Positions 17,759 to 27,256 are shown, counted from the first letter of the stretch. The stretch is 64,000 bases of DNA from Thioclava indica (GCF_000714545.1 NZ_AUNB01000001.1:310001-374000), one strand, 5' to 3'. The notes: generated from the sequence alone by a model not told the origin. Numbers and translations: made by a program.

Positions 17759-17876
17759 TCGGCACCGCTTTGCGATGCGGGCGGTGTGCGGATAGGTGCC
17801 GAGCGCCAAGTCAGGATCTGTGGCGGCCTTTGCTAAGCCAATTTTCAGGGTTGGCCTCTTGCATTGTGCGATCTAT

Positions 17877-17895
17877 CATCCATATACCATCCATA
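17877..17895 (+). promoter_or_regulatory. Candidate CopG operator (direct repeats)
   Basis: CATCCATA occurs twice (17877-17884 and 17888-17895), 11 bp apart start to start, i.e. one helical turn, and is followed by CAGATGG. It lies 18 bp before the CopG-family start. Ribbon-helix-helix regulators bind such short repeats on one face of DNA, so autoregulation is inferred. Confidence 0.5.
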
Positions 17896-17912
17896 CAGAT
17901 GGAGAAATAGGC

Positions 17913-18329
17913 ATGAGCAACGTCAGACAGCTTCGCGACAAGACACCCGACAGTGAGAAGATCACGATCAATCTGGGCTATGTCGACCTTGGCCGGATCG
18001 ACCTGCTGGTGCAGGAAGGATTCTACTCCAATCGCAGCGATTTCATCCGCACGGCCATCCGCAACCAGCTAGATACCCATGTGGAGACGGTCAGCAAATC
18101 CATCGAGCGACACACGATGGAGCTGGGTCTGCGCGATTACACACGCGCCGATCTGGAGGCGCTGAAAGCCGCGGGCGAGGTGTTGCATGTCAAGGTCGTT
18201 GGCCTGGCGCGGATCGCGTCCGATGTAACGCCCGAGCTTGCGTTGGAAACCATCGGCTCCATCACCGTGCTGGGCGCTTTGCAGGCGAGCCCGGAGATCA
18301 AGAAGGCCCTCACCGACCGCATTCAATAG
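17913..18329 (+). CDS. CopG-family ribbon-helix-helix transcriptional regulator
   Basis: A 138-aa DNA-binding protein. Residues about 13-50 (KITINLGYVDLGRIDLLVQE...YSNRSDFIRTAIRNQL) are a canonical ribbon-helix-helix: a beta strand that dimerises into the major groove, then two helices. The longer C-terminal part (TPELALETIGSITVLGALQA) resembles alphaproteobacterial CopG proteins linked to polyhydroxyalkanoate or esterase genes. The start ATG at 17913 has GGAGAAA upstream; longer frames upstream include promoter DNA. The gene directly precedes a PHB-depolymerase-like esterase (30 bp), which it probably controls together with itself. Confidence 0.9.
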   Translation: MSNVRQLRDKTPDSEKITINLGYVDLGRIDLLVQEGFYSNRSDFIRTAIRNQLDTHVETVSKSIERHTMELGLRDYTRADLEALKAAGEVLHVKVVGLARIASDVTPELALETIGSITVLGALQASPEIKKALTDRIQ

Positions 18330-18359
18330 ACTGCGCCAACCCCGATAAGGATTGATAAG

Positions 18360-19439
18360 ATGTTAAACTTCAACGTCGGCGCGATGCGCCCGGCGAACGG
18401 TGATGCACGCATTGCCGCCGCCAATGAACTTGTCCAGCGCACGCTGGCACAACACGGATTGTTGCCAGATGGCAGCGCGCCTTTGGGTGATGCGCAGACG
18501 GGAATGGCGGGCATGCAAGGGCTGCTGGCCCGCTTTCAATCTCCCCTCGACGCCCCTACGCCTCCCTCGATCATCCCCGAGGGCGCAACGTTTGAACGCG
18601 CGCAACATTCATGCGCTGCAGGAAGCCGCGCCTATCGCAGCTATGTTCCGGCAAGCGCGTCCGAAGGCGTGTCCGGCATCATCGTCATGCTGCACGGCTG
18701 CACCCAGTCGCCTGAGGATTTTGCGACCGGCACCGGCATGAATGCCTTGGCCGAACAGCACGGTTTCGTCGTGATATATCCGCATCAATCGCGCGGCGAC
18801 AACGCACAGTCGTGCTGGAACTGGTTCAGCCGTGGCGATCAGCGACGTGACCGGGGCGAGCCTGCGATCCTTGCGGGAATGGCGCAACAGGCGATGGCGC
18901 AACATGGCGTATCGAGGGATCGCACCTTCGTCGCCGGACTGTCCGCCGGTGCCGCAATGGCGGTGATACTGGGGGAAACCTATCCGGATGTCTTCGCTGG
19001 CGTGGGGGCGCATTCCGGTTTGCCCTTTGCTGCCGCAAAAGACGTGCCCTCCGCGTTTGCGGCGATGGCAGGTGGCGCGCCGGACGTGTCCCAGCGCCCG
19101 AAAGCTGCGTCCCCTGTTCCCACCATCGTCTTTCACGGCAGCGCGGATGCAACCGTCGCACCCGTGAACGGCGAACGCATCGCACGCGATACAATGGATC
19201 TCGGGCCGCGCCAGAGCATCGACAGCGATGAGCAAGGCCACGCGTCGGGGCGCCAGTTCAACCGCAAGACCGTGACCGGTTCCGATGGCGTCACGGTGCT
19301 GGAACACTGGGTCGTCGGGGGGCTGGGTCATGCCTGGTCTGGCGGTCAGCCGCAGGGCAGCTATACCGACGCCAAGGGACCGGACGCCAGCGCCGAAATG
19401 GTACGTTTCTTCTTTCATTTGGCCGACAAGAAAGCTTGA
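18360..19439 (+). CDS. PHB depolymerase family esterase
   Basis: A 359-aa alpha/beta-hydrolase of the extracellular short-chain PHA depolymerase/LpqC group. Recognised by RSYVPAS, the oxyanion segment VMLHGCTQSPEDFATGTGMN, SCWNWF, the lipase box GLSAGAAM with nucleophilic Ser, TIVFHGSADATVAPVN carrying the acid Asp, and a C-terminal GLGHAWSGG carrying the His. There is no clear signal peptide; the first 70 residues are polar with an amphipathic start, so the protein may be cytoplasmic and act on granule polymer or oligomers. It follows the CopG regulator by 30 bp, forming a probable two-gene operon. The natural substrate is uncertain. Confidence 0.88.
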   Translation: MLNFNVGAMRPANGDARIAAANELVQRTLAQHGLLPDGSAPLGDAQTGMAGMQGLLARFQSPLDAPTPPSIIPEGATFERAQHSCAAGSRAYRSYVPASASEGVSGIIVMLHGCTQSPEDFATGTGMNALAEQHGFVVIYPHQSRGDNAQSCWNWFSRGDQRRDRGEPAILAGMAQQAMAQHGVSRDRTFVAGLSAGAAMAVILGETYPDVFAGVGAHSGLPFAAAKDVPSAFAAMAGGAPDVSQRPKAASPVPTIVFHGSADATVAPVNGERIARDTMDLGPRQSIDSDEQGHASGRQFNRKTVTGSDGVTVLEHWVVGGLGHAWSGGQPQGSYTDAKGPDASAEMVRFFFHLADKKA

Positions 19440-19497
19440 GGGGACGAAGATGACGTTGCCCGTTCGCGATCGCAACAGGCAGCGCGCTGGGTAAGAT

Positions 19498-19539
19498 TGA
19501 TGGCCTGCATGGGACGTTTCGTTCATGTGCAGGCCATCA
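19498..19539 (+). terminator. Strong hairpin after the esterase gene
   Basis: TGATGGCCTGCA (19498-19509) pairs perfectly over 12 bp with TGCAGGCCATCA (19528-19539), with an 18-nt loop. There is no T-run, so factor-assisted termination or a structured RNA end is possible. The rest of the 375-bp gap 19440-19814 shows short inverted repeats but no gene I can support. Confidence 0.5.
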
Positions 19540-19814
19540 TGGTGCCACCTTGTGACGATCATACTCGGCGCTGGTGATCTATGCTAAAGCGATCAATCGC
19601 CTGATGGCGAAAGACGAATGAAGCCAGCCCGCTATCGAGGCGCGCTTCCATTCATAAGTTACGTCAGAGTATCGGGTTTGGGCATGATGGCGTCAGGCGC
19701 GTGGTGCGCCGCTTTGACAGCTTAGGCATCCGTCTTCGTCGGGGATAGCCCTTCCCCCCCGGTGACGGAACCCCCTCATGATGCCGTGCGTTATCGGGTC
19801 AAGGGAGGTATGTC

Positions 19815-22064
19815 ATGACAAGTCTTCGCGCGCGCGTGTTCACGAAACCGATCCACACCTGGGCAAAAAGCGCCTTACCTGCCCTGTCCGAAACCGAAAG
19901 CGAGGCACTGAACGCCGGTGAGGTTTGGTGGGAGGCCGAGTTGTTCTCGGGCAATCCCGACTGGTCCATGCTGCACGCAGTCAAAGCGCCAAAGCTGTCG
20001 CCGGACGAGCAGGCTTTCTTCGACGGTCCCGTGCAAGAGTTGTGCGGCATGATCGACGATTGGCAGATCAACCACGAGGTCGGCGACCTGTCTCCGGACG
20101 TGTGGCAATTCCTGCGCGACAAGAAATTTTTTGGCATGATTATTGCCAAGGACTACGGCGGGCTGGGATTCTCCGCCTTCGCGCATTCGGAAATCGTGCG
20201 CTATATCTCGACCCGCTCTGTCGCCACTGCGGTCACCGTCATGGTGCCCAACTCGTTGGGGCCGGGCGAGTTGCTGCACCAGTTTGGCACTGACGCTCAA
20301 AAAGATTACTGGCTGCCCCGCCTTGCAGACGGGCGCGAACTGCCCGCCTTTGGCCTGACCAGCGCCGAGGCCGGATCGGACGCGGGCGCGATGATCGACA
20401 CCGGCGTCATCTGCAAGGGCGATTGGGACGGAGAGGACGTGCTTGGCATTCGCCTGAACTGGGCGAAACGCTATATCACCCTGTCGCCCGTCTGCTCTGT
20501 GCTGGGGCTGGCGTTCAAGCTGCAAGACCCCGACGGCCTGTTGGGCGACACGCCCGACATCGGCATCACCTGCGCGCTGGTGCCCACCGATCTTGAAGGG
20601 GTCGAGACCGGCCGCCGCCACATCCCCTCATCAACCATGTTCATGAACGGACCGACCACCGGCAAGGACGTGTTCATCCCGCTTGATCACATCATCGGCG
20701 GGCCGGAATTTGCGGGCAAAGGCTGGATGATGCTGATGTCTGCGCTGGCTGCCGGGCGCGGCATTTCGCTGCCCTCGATGGGGTGCGCCGCCATCGCGCT
20801 CGCCGCGCACACCACCGGGGCGTATTCGCGTATTCGCCAGCAGTTCAACCTGCCCATCGGCAAGTTCGGCGGGATTCAGGCGCGGCTGGGACGGCTGGCC
20901 GCGGACGCCTACGGCATGGACGCCGCCCGTCACCTCACCTGCGCGGGTCTGGATGAAGGACGCGCCCTGTCGGTAATTTCCGCGATCATGAAGGCCCATG
21001 CGACGTTTCGGATGCGCGAGGCGCTGGATGATGCGATGGACGTGCATTCCGGCAAGGCGGTCATCGACGGGCCGTCGAATTACCTGCTGCCGCTTTACCG
21101 CGCCGTGCCAATCGGGATCACCGTGGAGGGCGCCAATATCGTGACGCGCTCGTTGATTATCTATGGGCAGGGGTCGATCCGGGCGCATCCCCACATGCTT
21201 GATAACATTCTGGCGCTTCAAGAAGAAGACCCGGACAAATCTCTGGAAATGTTTGACAAATCGGTCTGGGCCCATATCGGCCACACCACCAGGACGCTCT
21301 TTCGCGCGTTCGGGCGCGCGATGACCGGCGCTCGCTTTGCTCCGGCGCCCGACGCGGGCGAGGCGACACCGATCTACCGCCAACTCTCGCGCTGGTCTGC
21401 CGCCTATGCGCTGACCGCCGATGTGCTGTTTCTGACGCTGGGCGGCGCGCTTAAACGCAAAGAGATGATCTCGGGGCGGATGGGCGATATCCTGTCGGAC
21501 ATGTATATCTTGTCCGCCGCGCTAAAACGGTGGGAGGACGAGGGCCGTCAGCAAGCCGACCTGCCGGTGCTGCGCTACGTCGCCGCCGACGCCTTTCACA
21601 GCATCCAGACATCGCTGGACGACGTGATTGCCAACATGCCCGCCCGCTGGGCCGCGTGGATTTTGCGCGCGATCACCCTGCCCGGCAATGTGCAGCGCAA
21701 ACCCGATGACAGGCTGGTCGCAGACTGCAGCGATCTGCTTTACACCCCTTCGGCCACCCGCGACCGCATCACCGGCACGCTTTCGGATGGCTGCAGCCGC
21801 GATGGCGTGCAGGTGCTCAATGAGTGTTACGCCAAGGTCGTGGAAATGGCGCCGGTGATGGCGCGCCTGCGCGAGGCGCGCAAGTCACCCCAAGAGGCGC
21901 TGGACGCAGGCATCCTAAGCGCGGCGGAAATGGCCGAGATCGAAGCGATGTCCAAGCTGGTCGCCGAAGTCGTGGCGGTGGACGAGTATTCCCGCGAAGA
22001 TTTCGCCGCCCTGTTCCCCGCCAGGAAACCCGATGCCCAAGCCCCCAAGGAGGCCGCAGAATGA
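19815..22064 (+). CDS. fadE: Acyl-CoA dehydrogenase (FadE type)
   Basis: A 749-aa flavoenzyme for the first step of fatty-acid beta-oxidation. The acyl-CoA dehydrogenase core is clear: FFGMIIAKDYGGLGFSAFAHSE (N-terminal helical domain), FGLTSAEAGSDAG (FAD/substrate loop), then LAAGRGISLPSMGCAA, and IDGPSNYLLPLYRAVPIGITVEGANIVTRSLIIYGQG, typical of long FadE proteins. A C-terminal DUF1974-like extension (about residues 480-740) explains the length, which is close to E. coli FadE (about 814 aa). A strong GGGAGGT Shine-Dalgarno precedes the ATG. First gene of a four-gene operon; the stop overlaps the thiolase start (ATGA). Confidence 0.95.
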   Translation: MTSLRARVFTKPIHTWAKSALPALSETESEALNAGEVWWEAELFSGNPDWSMLHAVKAPKLSPDEQAFFDGPVQELCGMIDDWQINHEVGDLSPDVWQFLRDKKFFGMIIAKDYGGLGFSAFAHSEIVRYISTRSVATAVTVMVPNSLGPGELLHQFGTDAQKDYWLPRLADGRELPAFGLTSAEAGSDAGAMIDTGVICKGDWDGEDVLGIRLNWAKRYITLSPVCSVLGLAFKLQDPDGLLGDTPDIGITCALVPTDLEGVETGRRHIPSSTMFMNGPTTGKDVFIPLDHIIGGPEFAGKGWMMLMSALAAGRGISLPSMGCAAIALAAHTTGAYSRIRQQFNLPIGKFGGIQARLGRLAADAYGMDAARHLTCAGLDEGRALSVISAIMKAHATFRMREALDDAMDVHSGKAVIDGPSNYLLPLYRAVPIGITVEGANIVTRSLIIYGQGSIRAHPHMLDNILALQEEDPDKSLEMFDKSVWAHIGHTTRTLFRAFGRAMTGARFAPAPDAGEATPIYRQLSRWSAAYALTADVLFLTLGGALKRKEMISGRMGDILSDMYILSAALKRWEDEGRQQADLPVLRYVAADAFHSIQTSLDDVIANMPARWAAWILRAITLPGNVQRKPDDRLVADCSDLLYTPSATRDRITGTLSDGCSRDGVQVLNECYAKVVEMAPVMARLREARKSPQEALDAGILSAAEMAEIEAMSKLVAEVVAVDEYSREDFAALFPARKPDAQAPKEAAE

Positions 22065-23356
22065 CGAGCCCTGCCAAACAACGCGTCTATCTGGTCGATG
22101 GTGCGCGCACCCCGTTCCTCAAGGCGCGCTCCGGTCCCGGCCCGTTCACACCCGTCGATCTGGCCGTGCAATGCGGGCGGCCCTTGCTGGCCCGTCAAAC
22201 GTTCGAGCGTGCCGCACTCGATCTGGTGATCCTGGGATGCGTCAACGTGATCGCGGACGAAATGAACCCCGCCCGCGTCGCTGCATTGCGCCTTGGCCTG
22301 CCCGACTCCACGGTCGCCTTCTCGGTCCAGATCAACTGCGGGTCCGGGATGCAAAGCATCGACACCGCCTACCGTTATATTCGCGACGGATCGCATCAGA
22401 TGATCCTTGCCGGTGGCACCGAGGCGCTCAGCCACGCGCCCTTGACGCTGCGCTCTTCTGCCGTGGAGTGGTTCGGACGGATGAACGCGGCAAAAGGCCC
22501 GATGGATCAGGCCAAAGCCATGGCGGGCATCCGGCCCGAGTTCTTCAAGCCGGTTGTCGGTCTTGAACGCGGGTTGACCGACCCGATCACCACGCTCAGC
22601 ATGGGGCAAACGGCTGAAATCCTTGCCTATCGTTTCAACATCGACCGTAAAACCGCCGATACCTACGCGATGCAAAGCCATCACCGCCTTGCCGCCGCGC
22701 AATCAGAAGGGCGGCTGAAAGACGAGGTGATGCCCGCGTTTGATCGCGACGGAACTGTGTATGACCACGACGACGGCGTGCGCCCTGACAGCGATATGGA
22801 GGGGCTCGCCAAACCCAAGCCCGTGTTCGAGCCGCCCTATGGCAAGGTCACGGCGGGCAATTCCAGCCAGATCACCGATGGCGCAAGCTGGTGCATCCTC
22901 GCTTCGCAGCAGGCCGTCGATCTGCACGGGCTGGAACCGCTGGCCGAAATCACCGACAGCGAATGGGCGGGCCTTGATCCGTCGATCATGGGGCTGGGTC
23001 CGGTGCTCGCCGCGACCCCCATCGCGCAGCGGCATGGCTTGGGCGTGGACGACATCGACCTGTGGGAGTTGAACGAGGCATTTGCCGCGCAGGTGCTATC
23101 GTGCCTTGCTGCGTGGAACGACGACGATTTCTGCCGCGAGGTCTTGGGCTATGACAAAGCCTTCGGGCGCATCGATCGCGACAGGCTGAACGTCGATGGC
23201 GGCGCGATTTCGCTGGGCCATCCCGTTGGCACCAGCGGCAACCGGATCGTGCTGCATTTGGCCAATGCGATGAAACACCGCGGCGCAAAACGTGGCATCG
23301 CCACCGAATGTATTGGCGGCGGTCTGGGCGGTGCGATGTTGTTGGAGGCTGTGTAA
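22061..23356 (+). CDS. Acetyl-CoA C-acyltransferase (thiolase, FadI-like)
   Basis: A 431-aa thiolase that cleaves 3-ketoacyl-CoA in the last step of beta-oxidation. The nucleophile Cys93 lies in QINCGSGMQ, NEAFA is present, His387 is in LGHPVGTSGNR and the second catalytic Cys417 in ECIGGGLGGAM. The length and N-terminus (VYLVDGARTPFLKA) suit the FadI branch. The ATG at 22061 overlaps the fadE stop and the TAA overlaps the next ATG (TAATG), so the three genes are translationally coupled. A biosynthetic acetyl-CoA acetyltransferase is unlikely given the operon. Confidence 0.94.
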   Translation: MTSPAKQRVYLVDGARTPFLKARSGPGPFTPVDLAVQCGRPLLARQTFERAALDLVILGCVNVIADEMNPARVAALRLGLPDSTVAFSVQINCGSGMQSIDTAYRYIRDGSHQMILAGGTEALSHAPLTLRSSAVEWFGRMNAAKGPMDQAKAMAGIRPEFFKPVVGLERGLTDPITTLSMGQTAEILAYRFNIDRKTADTYAMQSHHRLAAAQSEGRLKDEVMPAFDRDGTVYDHDDGVRPDSDMEGLAKPKPVFEPPYGKVTAGNSSQITDGASWCILASQQAVDLHGLEPLAEITDSEWAGLDPSIMGLGPVLAATPIAQRHGLGVDDIDLWELNEAFAAQVLSCLAAWNDDDFCREVLGYDKAFGRIDRDRLNVDGGAISLGHPVGTSGNRIVLHLANAMKHRGAKRGIATECIGGGLGGAMLLEAV

Positions 23357-25431
23357 TGACCGGACATGTTCTTGAATTTCTTGGCGAAACCAAGTTGGAA
23401 TTAGGCCCTGTCGCAGATGCAGACGGCAACTGGCGCACGGGGCGCGATGACGCGGGTGTCCTGTGGCTGGTGCTGGACAAGCAAAACACCGGCATGAACA
23501 CGATTTCGCAAGATGTGATCCGCGAACTGGACCAGCTCATCACCGCCGCCGAGGCAGATTTGCCAAAGGCGCTGGTGATCCGCTCGGCCAAGAGCGCAGG
23601 CTTTGCGGCAGGGGCCGACATTTCCGGTTTTGCCGAGATGAGCGATGAGGGTGCAGTCGAATTGCTGCACCAAGCCCATAGCGTGCTGGACCGGATCGAG
23701 GCGCTGAACTGTCCGACAGTCTGCGTCATCCATGGTGCCGCCCTTGGCGCGGGCTTCGAAATCGCGCTCGCCTGTGATTATCGCATTGCCACGCCCGGTG
23801 CGTCATTCGGATTTCCCGAGGTCCAGCTTGGCCTGCATCCCGGCCTTGGCGGCACGTTCCGCCTACCCGCGCTGATCGGCGCGAGTGATGCGATGACGAT
23901 GATGCTGACGGGAAAAACCGCGCACACGCAGCGCGCCAAAAGTCAGGGCATCGTCGATGTGGTGGTCGAGGAACGCCATGTGGCCGCGACCATTGATGCC
24001 ATCGCAAGCGGCGAGATCGACAAACACGAGCCGGGCCTGACCTCGCGCGCGTTCGGCTTTGATCAGGCCCGCAGCCTAGCCGCGCGGCAGATGCGCAGCC
24101 AGACCGAAAAGAAGGCTCCGAAACAGCACTACCCCGCCCCCTATGCGCTGATTGATCTTTGGGAAAACCATGGCGACGACCGCAAGGCGATGCAGCAGGG
24201 CGAGGTCGAAAGTTTCGCCGAATTGCTCAAAACCGAGACCTCGAAAAACCTGCGTCGGGTGTTCTTTCTGCGTCAGACCCTCAAGGAGGCGGGGCGCGGT
24301 GACGATGGCATTTCGCATGTGCATGTCATCGGCGCGGGCGCGATGGGGGCTGAAATCGCGGCGATGGCGGCGATCAAGGGCAAGTCTGTCACCCTGAGCG
24401 ATATCGAGACCGAACCGCTGGGCCGGGCGATCAAGAAAGCCGGCGAGATCTGCAAGGACAAACACCTGAGCGCCACCGAGACGCGCGATGCGCTTGATCG
24501 GCTGATGCCCGACCCACACAGCTACGGTTTGGCCCATGCCGATCTGGTCATCGAAGCCGCTACCGAGCGGCAGGATTTGAAAGAAGAAATCTACGAAGGG
24601 CTGCGCGGCAAAATAAAGACGGGCGCAATTCTGGCGTCCAACACCTCAAGCCTGTCGATTGCCGATCTGACCGCTTTCGCGCCGTCCAAGACCCATTTCG
24701 CGGGGCTGCATTTCTTCAACCCGGTGTCGCGCATCGACCTGATCGAAGTTGTCAAGGCAGAGGCGACAAGCGATCAGACCGCGCAGCGTCTTGCGGCCTT
24801 TTGTGGCGCGATCGGCAAGCTGCCCGCGAGGGTCAAGGACTACCCGGGTTTTGTGGTGAACCGCGCGCTGGTCCCCTACATGCTGGAGGCGATGGTGCTG
24901 ATGAATGAAGGTGTCAGCAAGGATGTGATCGACACCGCCGCCCTGCGCTTCGGGATGCCAATGGGCCCGGTCACGCTGGCCGATCAGGTCGGGCTGGACG
25001 TTGGCCTGCAAGTGGCCGAGAGCCTGTCCAAGAGCCTGCGGACCCCGATGCCACCCATCAGCGACGATCTGCGGCGCAAAGTAGAGGCGAGCGATCTGGG
25101 TAAGAAAACCGGCACGGGATTTTACGACTGGTCCGATGGCCCTCCGCATCCCGATGCCGACCTTGACGACGCGCCCGATGATCTGACGGATCGGTTGATC
25201 CTGCCGATGTTAAATGCCTGTGTCGAAGTGCTGCGCGAAGGCGTGGCGCAAGATGCCGATCAGATCGACGCCGCAATGATTTTCGCCACCGGCTGGGCAC
25301 CGTTCCGCGGCGGTCCGATGCACTATGCCAAGCAGCGCGGCGTCAACGAGATCACCGCCAAGCTACATGCGTTGCAAAAGGCGCATGGCCCGCGCTTTGC
25401 CCCTGACGAGGGCTGGTCGAGCCTTGCCTGA
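23356..25431 (+). CDS. Bifunctional enoyl-CoA hydratase/3-hydroxyacyl-CoA dehydrogenase (FadB/FadJ type)
   Basis: A 691-aa two-step beta-oxidation enzyme. The N-terminal crotonase domain (about 1-200) shows the oxyanion segments SGFAAGADISGFAEM-like KSAGFAAGADIS and HGAALGAGFEIALACDYRIA with FGFPEVQLGLHPG. The NAD-binding dehydrogenase domain starts near residue 315 with HVIGAGAMGAEIA and continues through SNTSSLSI and GLHFFNPV; the C-terminal dehydrogenase domain has KDYPGFVVNRAL and GMPMGPVTLADQVGLDVG. Domain order and size match FadB/FadJ alpha subunits (about 715 aa). It probably pairs with the thiolase just upstream. The stop overlaps the next gene. Confidence 0.95.
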   Translation: MTGHVLEFLGETKLELGPVADADGNWRTGRDDAGVLWLVLDKQNTGMNTISQDVIRELDQLITAAEADLPKALVIRSAKSAGFAAGADISGFAEMSDEGAVELLHQAHSVLDRIEALNCPTVCVIHGAALGAGFEIALACDYRIATPGASFGFPEVQLGLHPGLGGTFRLPALIGASDAMTMMLTGKTAHTQRAKSQGIVDVVVEERHVAATIDAIASGEIDKHEPGLTSRAFGFDQARSLAARQMRSQTEKKAPKQHYPAPYALIDLWENHGDDRKAMQQGEVESFAELLKTETSKNLRRVFFLRQTLKEAGRGDDGISHVHVIGAGAMGAEIAAMAAIKGKSVTLSDIETEPLGRAIKKAGEICKDKHLSATETRDALDRLMPDPHSYGLAHADLVIEAATERQDLKEEIYEGLRGKIKTGAILASNTSSLSIADLTAFAPSKTHFAGLHFFNPVSRIDLIEVVKAEATSDQTAQRLAAFCGAIGKLPARVKDYPGFVVNRALVPYMLEAMVLMNEGVSKDVIDTAALRFGMPMGPVTLADQVGLDVGLQVAESLSKSLRTPMPPISDDLRRKVEASDLGKKTGTGFYDWSDGPPHPDADLDDAPDDLTDRLILPMLNACVEVLREGVAQDADQIDAAMIFATGWAPFRGGPMHYAKQRGVNEITAKLHALQKAHGPRFAPDEGWSSLA

Positions 25432-27256
25432 CACGCCGCACATCCATACCGACGCCGAAACGATGGCGCAGGCGATTTATGATCTCGCGGGCGGCGAGGT
25501 GCGCTTGGCGCTGCCCTTAGGGTTGGGCAAGCCGGTCACGCTGGTCAACGCGCTGGTCAAGCTGGCAGCGGCGGACAAGTCGCTGAAACTGAGCATATTT
25601 ACCGCATTGACCTTGCAGCGTCCCACCCCGTCCTCAGACATTGAACAGCGCTTTCTTGGGCCAGCAATGGATCGCCTTTTTGGAACCACCCCCGCCCTGA
25701 CTTACGCAGAAATGATCAGGGATGGCAGCCTGCCCGACAATATCGATGTGTCCGAGTTCTTCTTTCAGGCGGCCAGTTGGCTGGGCAACGACTACGCCCA
25801 ACGACATTACATTGCGGCCAATTATACCCACGCCCGCGACGTGCTGATTGCGCAAAGGCCGAATGTCTTGTCGCAACTCATGCCGCGTGAGGGCGACCGG
25901 TTTAGCATGTCATGCAACACCGATATTTCCGCCGATCTGTTTGACATGCGCGCCCGTGGCGAGATCGACTTTATCGCCGTGGCCGAAGTAAATGACGCGC
26001 TGCCCTTCATGGATGGCCCCGCCGCGATTGACGCGGGCGAGCTTGCGATGGTGCTTGAGCCGCAAGCACAGATTGACCTGTTTTCGGCCGTGCGCCGCCC
26101 TGTCTCGGTGGAACAGCACGCGATCGCGCTGCATGTGTCGCGGTTGATCACGGATGGCGGCACGCTACAAATCGGAATCGGCGCGATTGGCGATGCGGTG
26201 GCTAATGCGCTGCTGCTGCGCGCGCGCGGACAGCTCGACGAGATCTGGCGCGATGCCCCCCTGCCCCTTCTCGGGGACGGCATCGCCCCGTTTCGCGAGG
26301 GTCTTTATGCAGTCACCGAGATGCTGGTCGGCGGGTTGCTGGCACTGTTTGAGGGCGGCGTTCTGAAACGCGAGATCGACGGTGCCGCGATCCATGCCGG
26401 GTTTTTCGTCGAGGCGCGCGATATGTATGAACGACTGCGCCAGATGCCGCCCGAGCAACGCGCCAAAATTCGCATGATGCCTGTCAGTTTCACCAATGCG
26501 TTATATGGGGACGAGGCCGCCAAACGCGCCGCCCGGATCGCTGCGCGCTTTGTCAACGGGGCAATGCAGGTCAGCGTTCTGGGCGATGCCATGTCGGATG
26601 CCGCCAAACCCGGTCAAGTGGTCAGCGGAGTGGGGGGACAGTTCAACTTTTTCGAGCAGGCCTTTGGGCTGGAGGACGCCCACGCAGTGCTGACCCTGCC
26701 CGCCACACGCCGCAGCGGCGGCAAGGTGACGTCCAATATCGTCTGGCAATTGCCCGTGACGACCGTTCCCCGTCATATGCGCGACGTGGTGGTCACCGAA
26801 TACGGAGCCGCTTTCCTGCGCGGTCAGACGGATGAAGAGGTAGTCGCGCGCCTGATTTGCATTGCCGATAGCCGCTTTCAGGCTGATCTGGTGGCCAAGG
26901 CAAAGGCCGAAGGCAAACTGGCGCGGGGCTGGCAAGTGCCCGCAGAGCATCGCAATAACCTGCCTGCTGCGATCAATTGCTGGCTGGACCCACACCGCGC
27001 GACGCTATTGCCTGATTTCCCGCTTGGAACAGACTTCACCGAGGTTGAAAAAGCGCTTTTGCCTGCACTCTCCCGGCTGGAGCAAGCGGTCAGCAGCAAG
27101 GCGGCGATGGCGGGGCTGCTTTGGGCCTCACTGCGCGCCCCGCCACATCCGCACGAGGCGGAGGCGATGGAGCGGATGGGATATTCCCCCGCACCGCACC
27201 TGTCCGAGCCCTTGCAATCGCGCGCCCTGCGCGGCGCGCTACGGTCATCTTTCTAG
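25424..27256 (+). CDS. Acetyl-CoA hydrolase/transferase family protein
   Basis: A 610-aa CoA-transferase-fold enzyme. Recognised by LALPLGLGKPVTLVNAL, ITDGGTLQIGIGAIGDAVANAL, GAFIDGA-like REIDGAAIHAGFF, SGVGGQFNFFEQAF and the C-terminal acetyl-CoA hydrolase block VVVTEYGAAFLRGQTDEEVVARLI. The start is uncertain: TTG 25424 overlaps the fadB stop and includes the plausible N-terminus PHIHTDAE; ATG 25463 is the alternative (597 aa). As the last gene of the beta-oxidation operon it may recycle CoA from, or exchange CoA between, short acyl-CoA products. Exact donor and acceptor cannot be read from sequence. Confidence 0.88.
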   Translation: MPDTPHIHTDAETMAQAIYDLAGGEVRLALPLGLGKPVTLVNALVKLAAADKSLKLSIFTALTLQRPTPSSDIEQRFLGPAMDRLFGTTPALTYAEMIRDGSLPDNIDVSEFFFQAASWLGNDYAQRHYIAANYTHARDVLIAQRPNVLSQLMPREGDRFSMSCNTDISADLFDMRARGEIDFIAVAEVNDALPFMDGPAAIDAGELAMVLEPQAQIDLFSAVRRPVSVEQHAIALHVSRLITDGGTLQIGIGAIGDAVANALLLRARGQLDEIWRDAPLPLLGDGIAPFREGLYAVTEMLVGGLLALFEGGVLKREIDGAAIHAGFFVEARDMYERLRQMPPEQRAKIRMMPVSFTNALYGDEAAKRAARIAARFVNGAMQVSVLGDAMSDAAKPGQVVSGVGGQFNFFEQAFGLEDAHAVLTLPATRRSGGKVTSNIVWQLPVTTVPRHMRDVVVTEYGAAFLRGQTDEEVVARLICIADSRFQADLVAKAKAEGKLARGWQVPAEHRNNLPAAINCWLDPHRATLLPDFPLGTDFTEVEKALLPALSRLEQAVSSKAAMAGLLWASLRAPPHPHEAEAMERMGYSPAPHLSEPLQSRALRGALRSSF

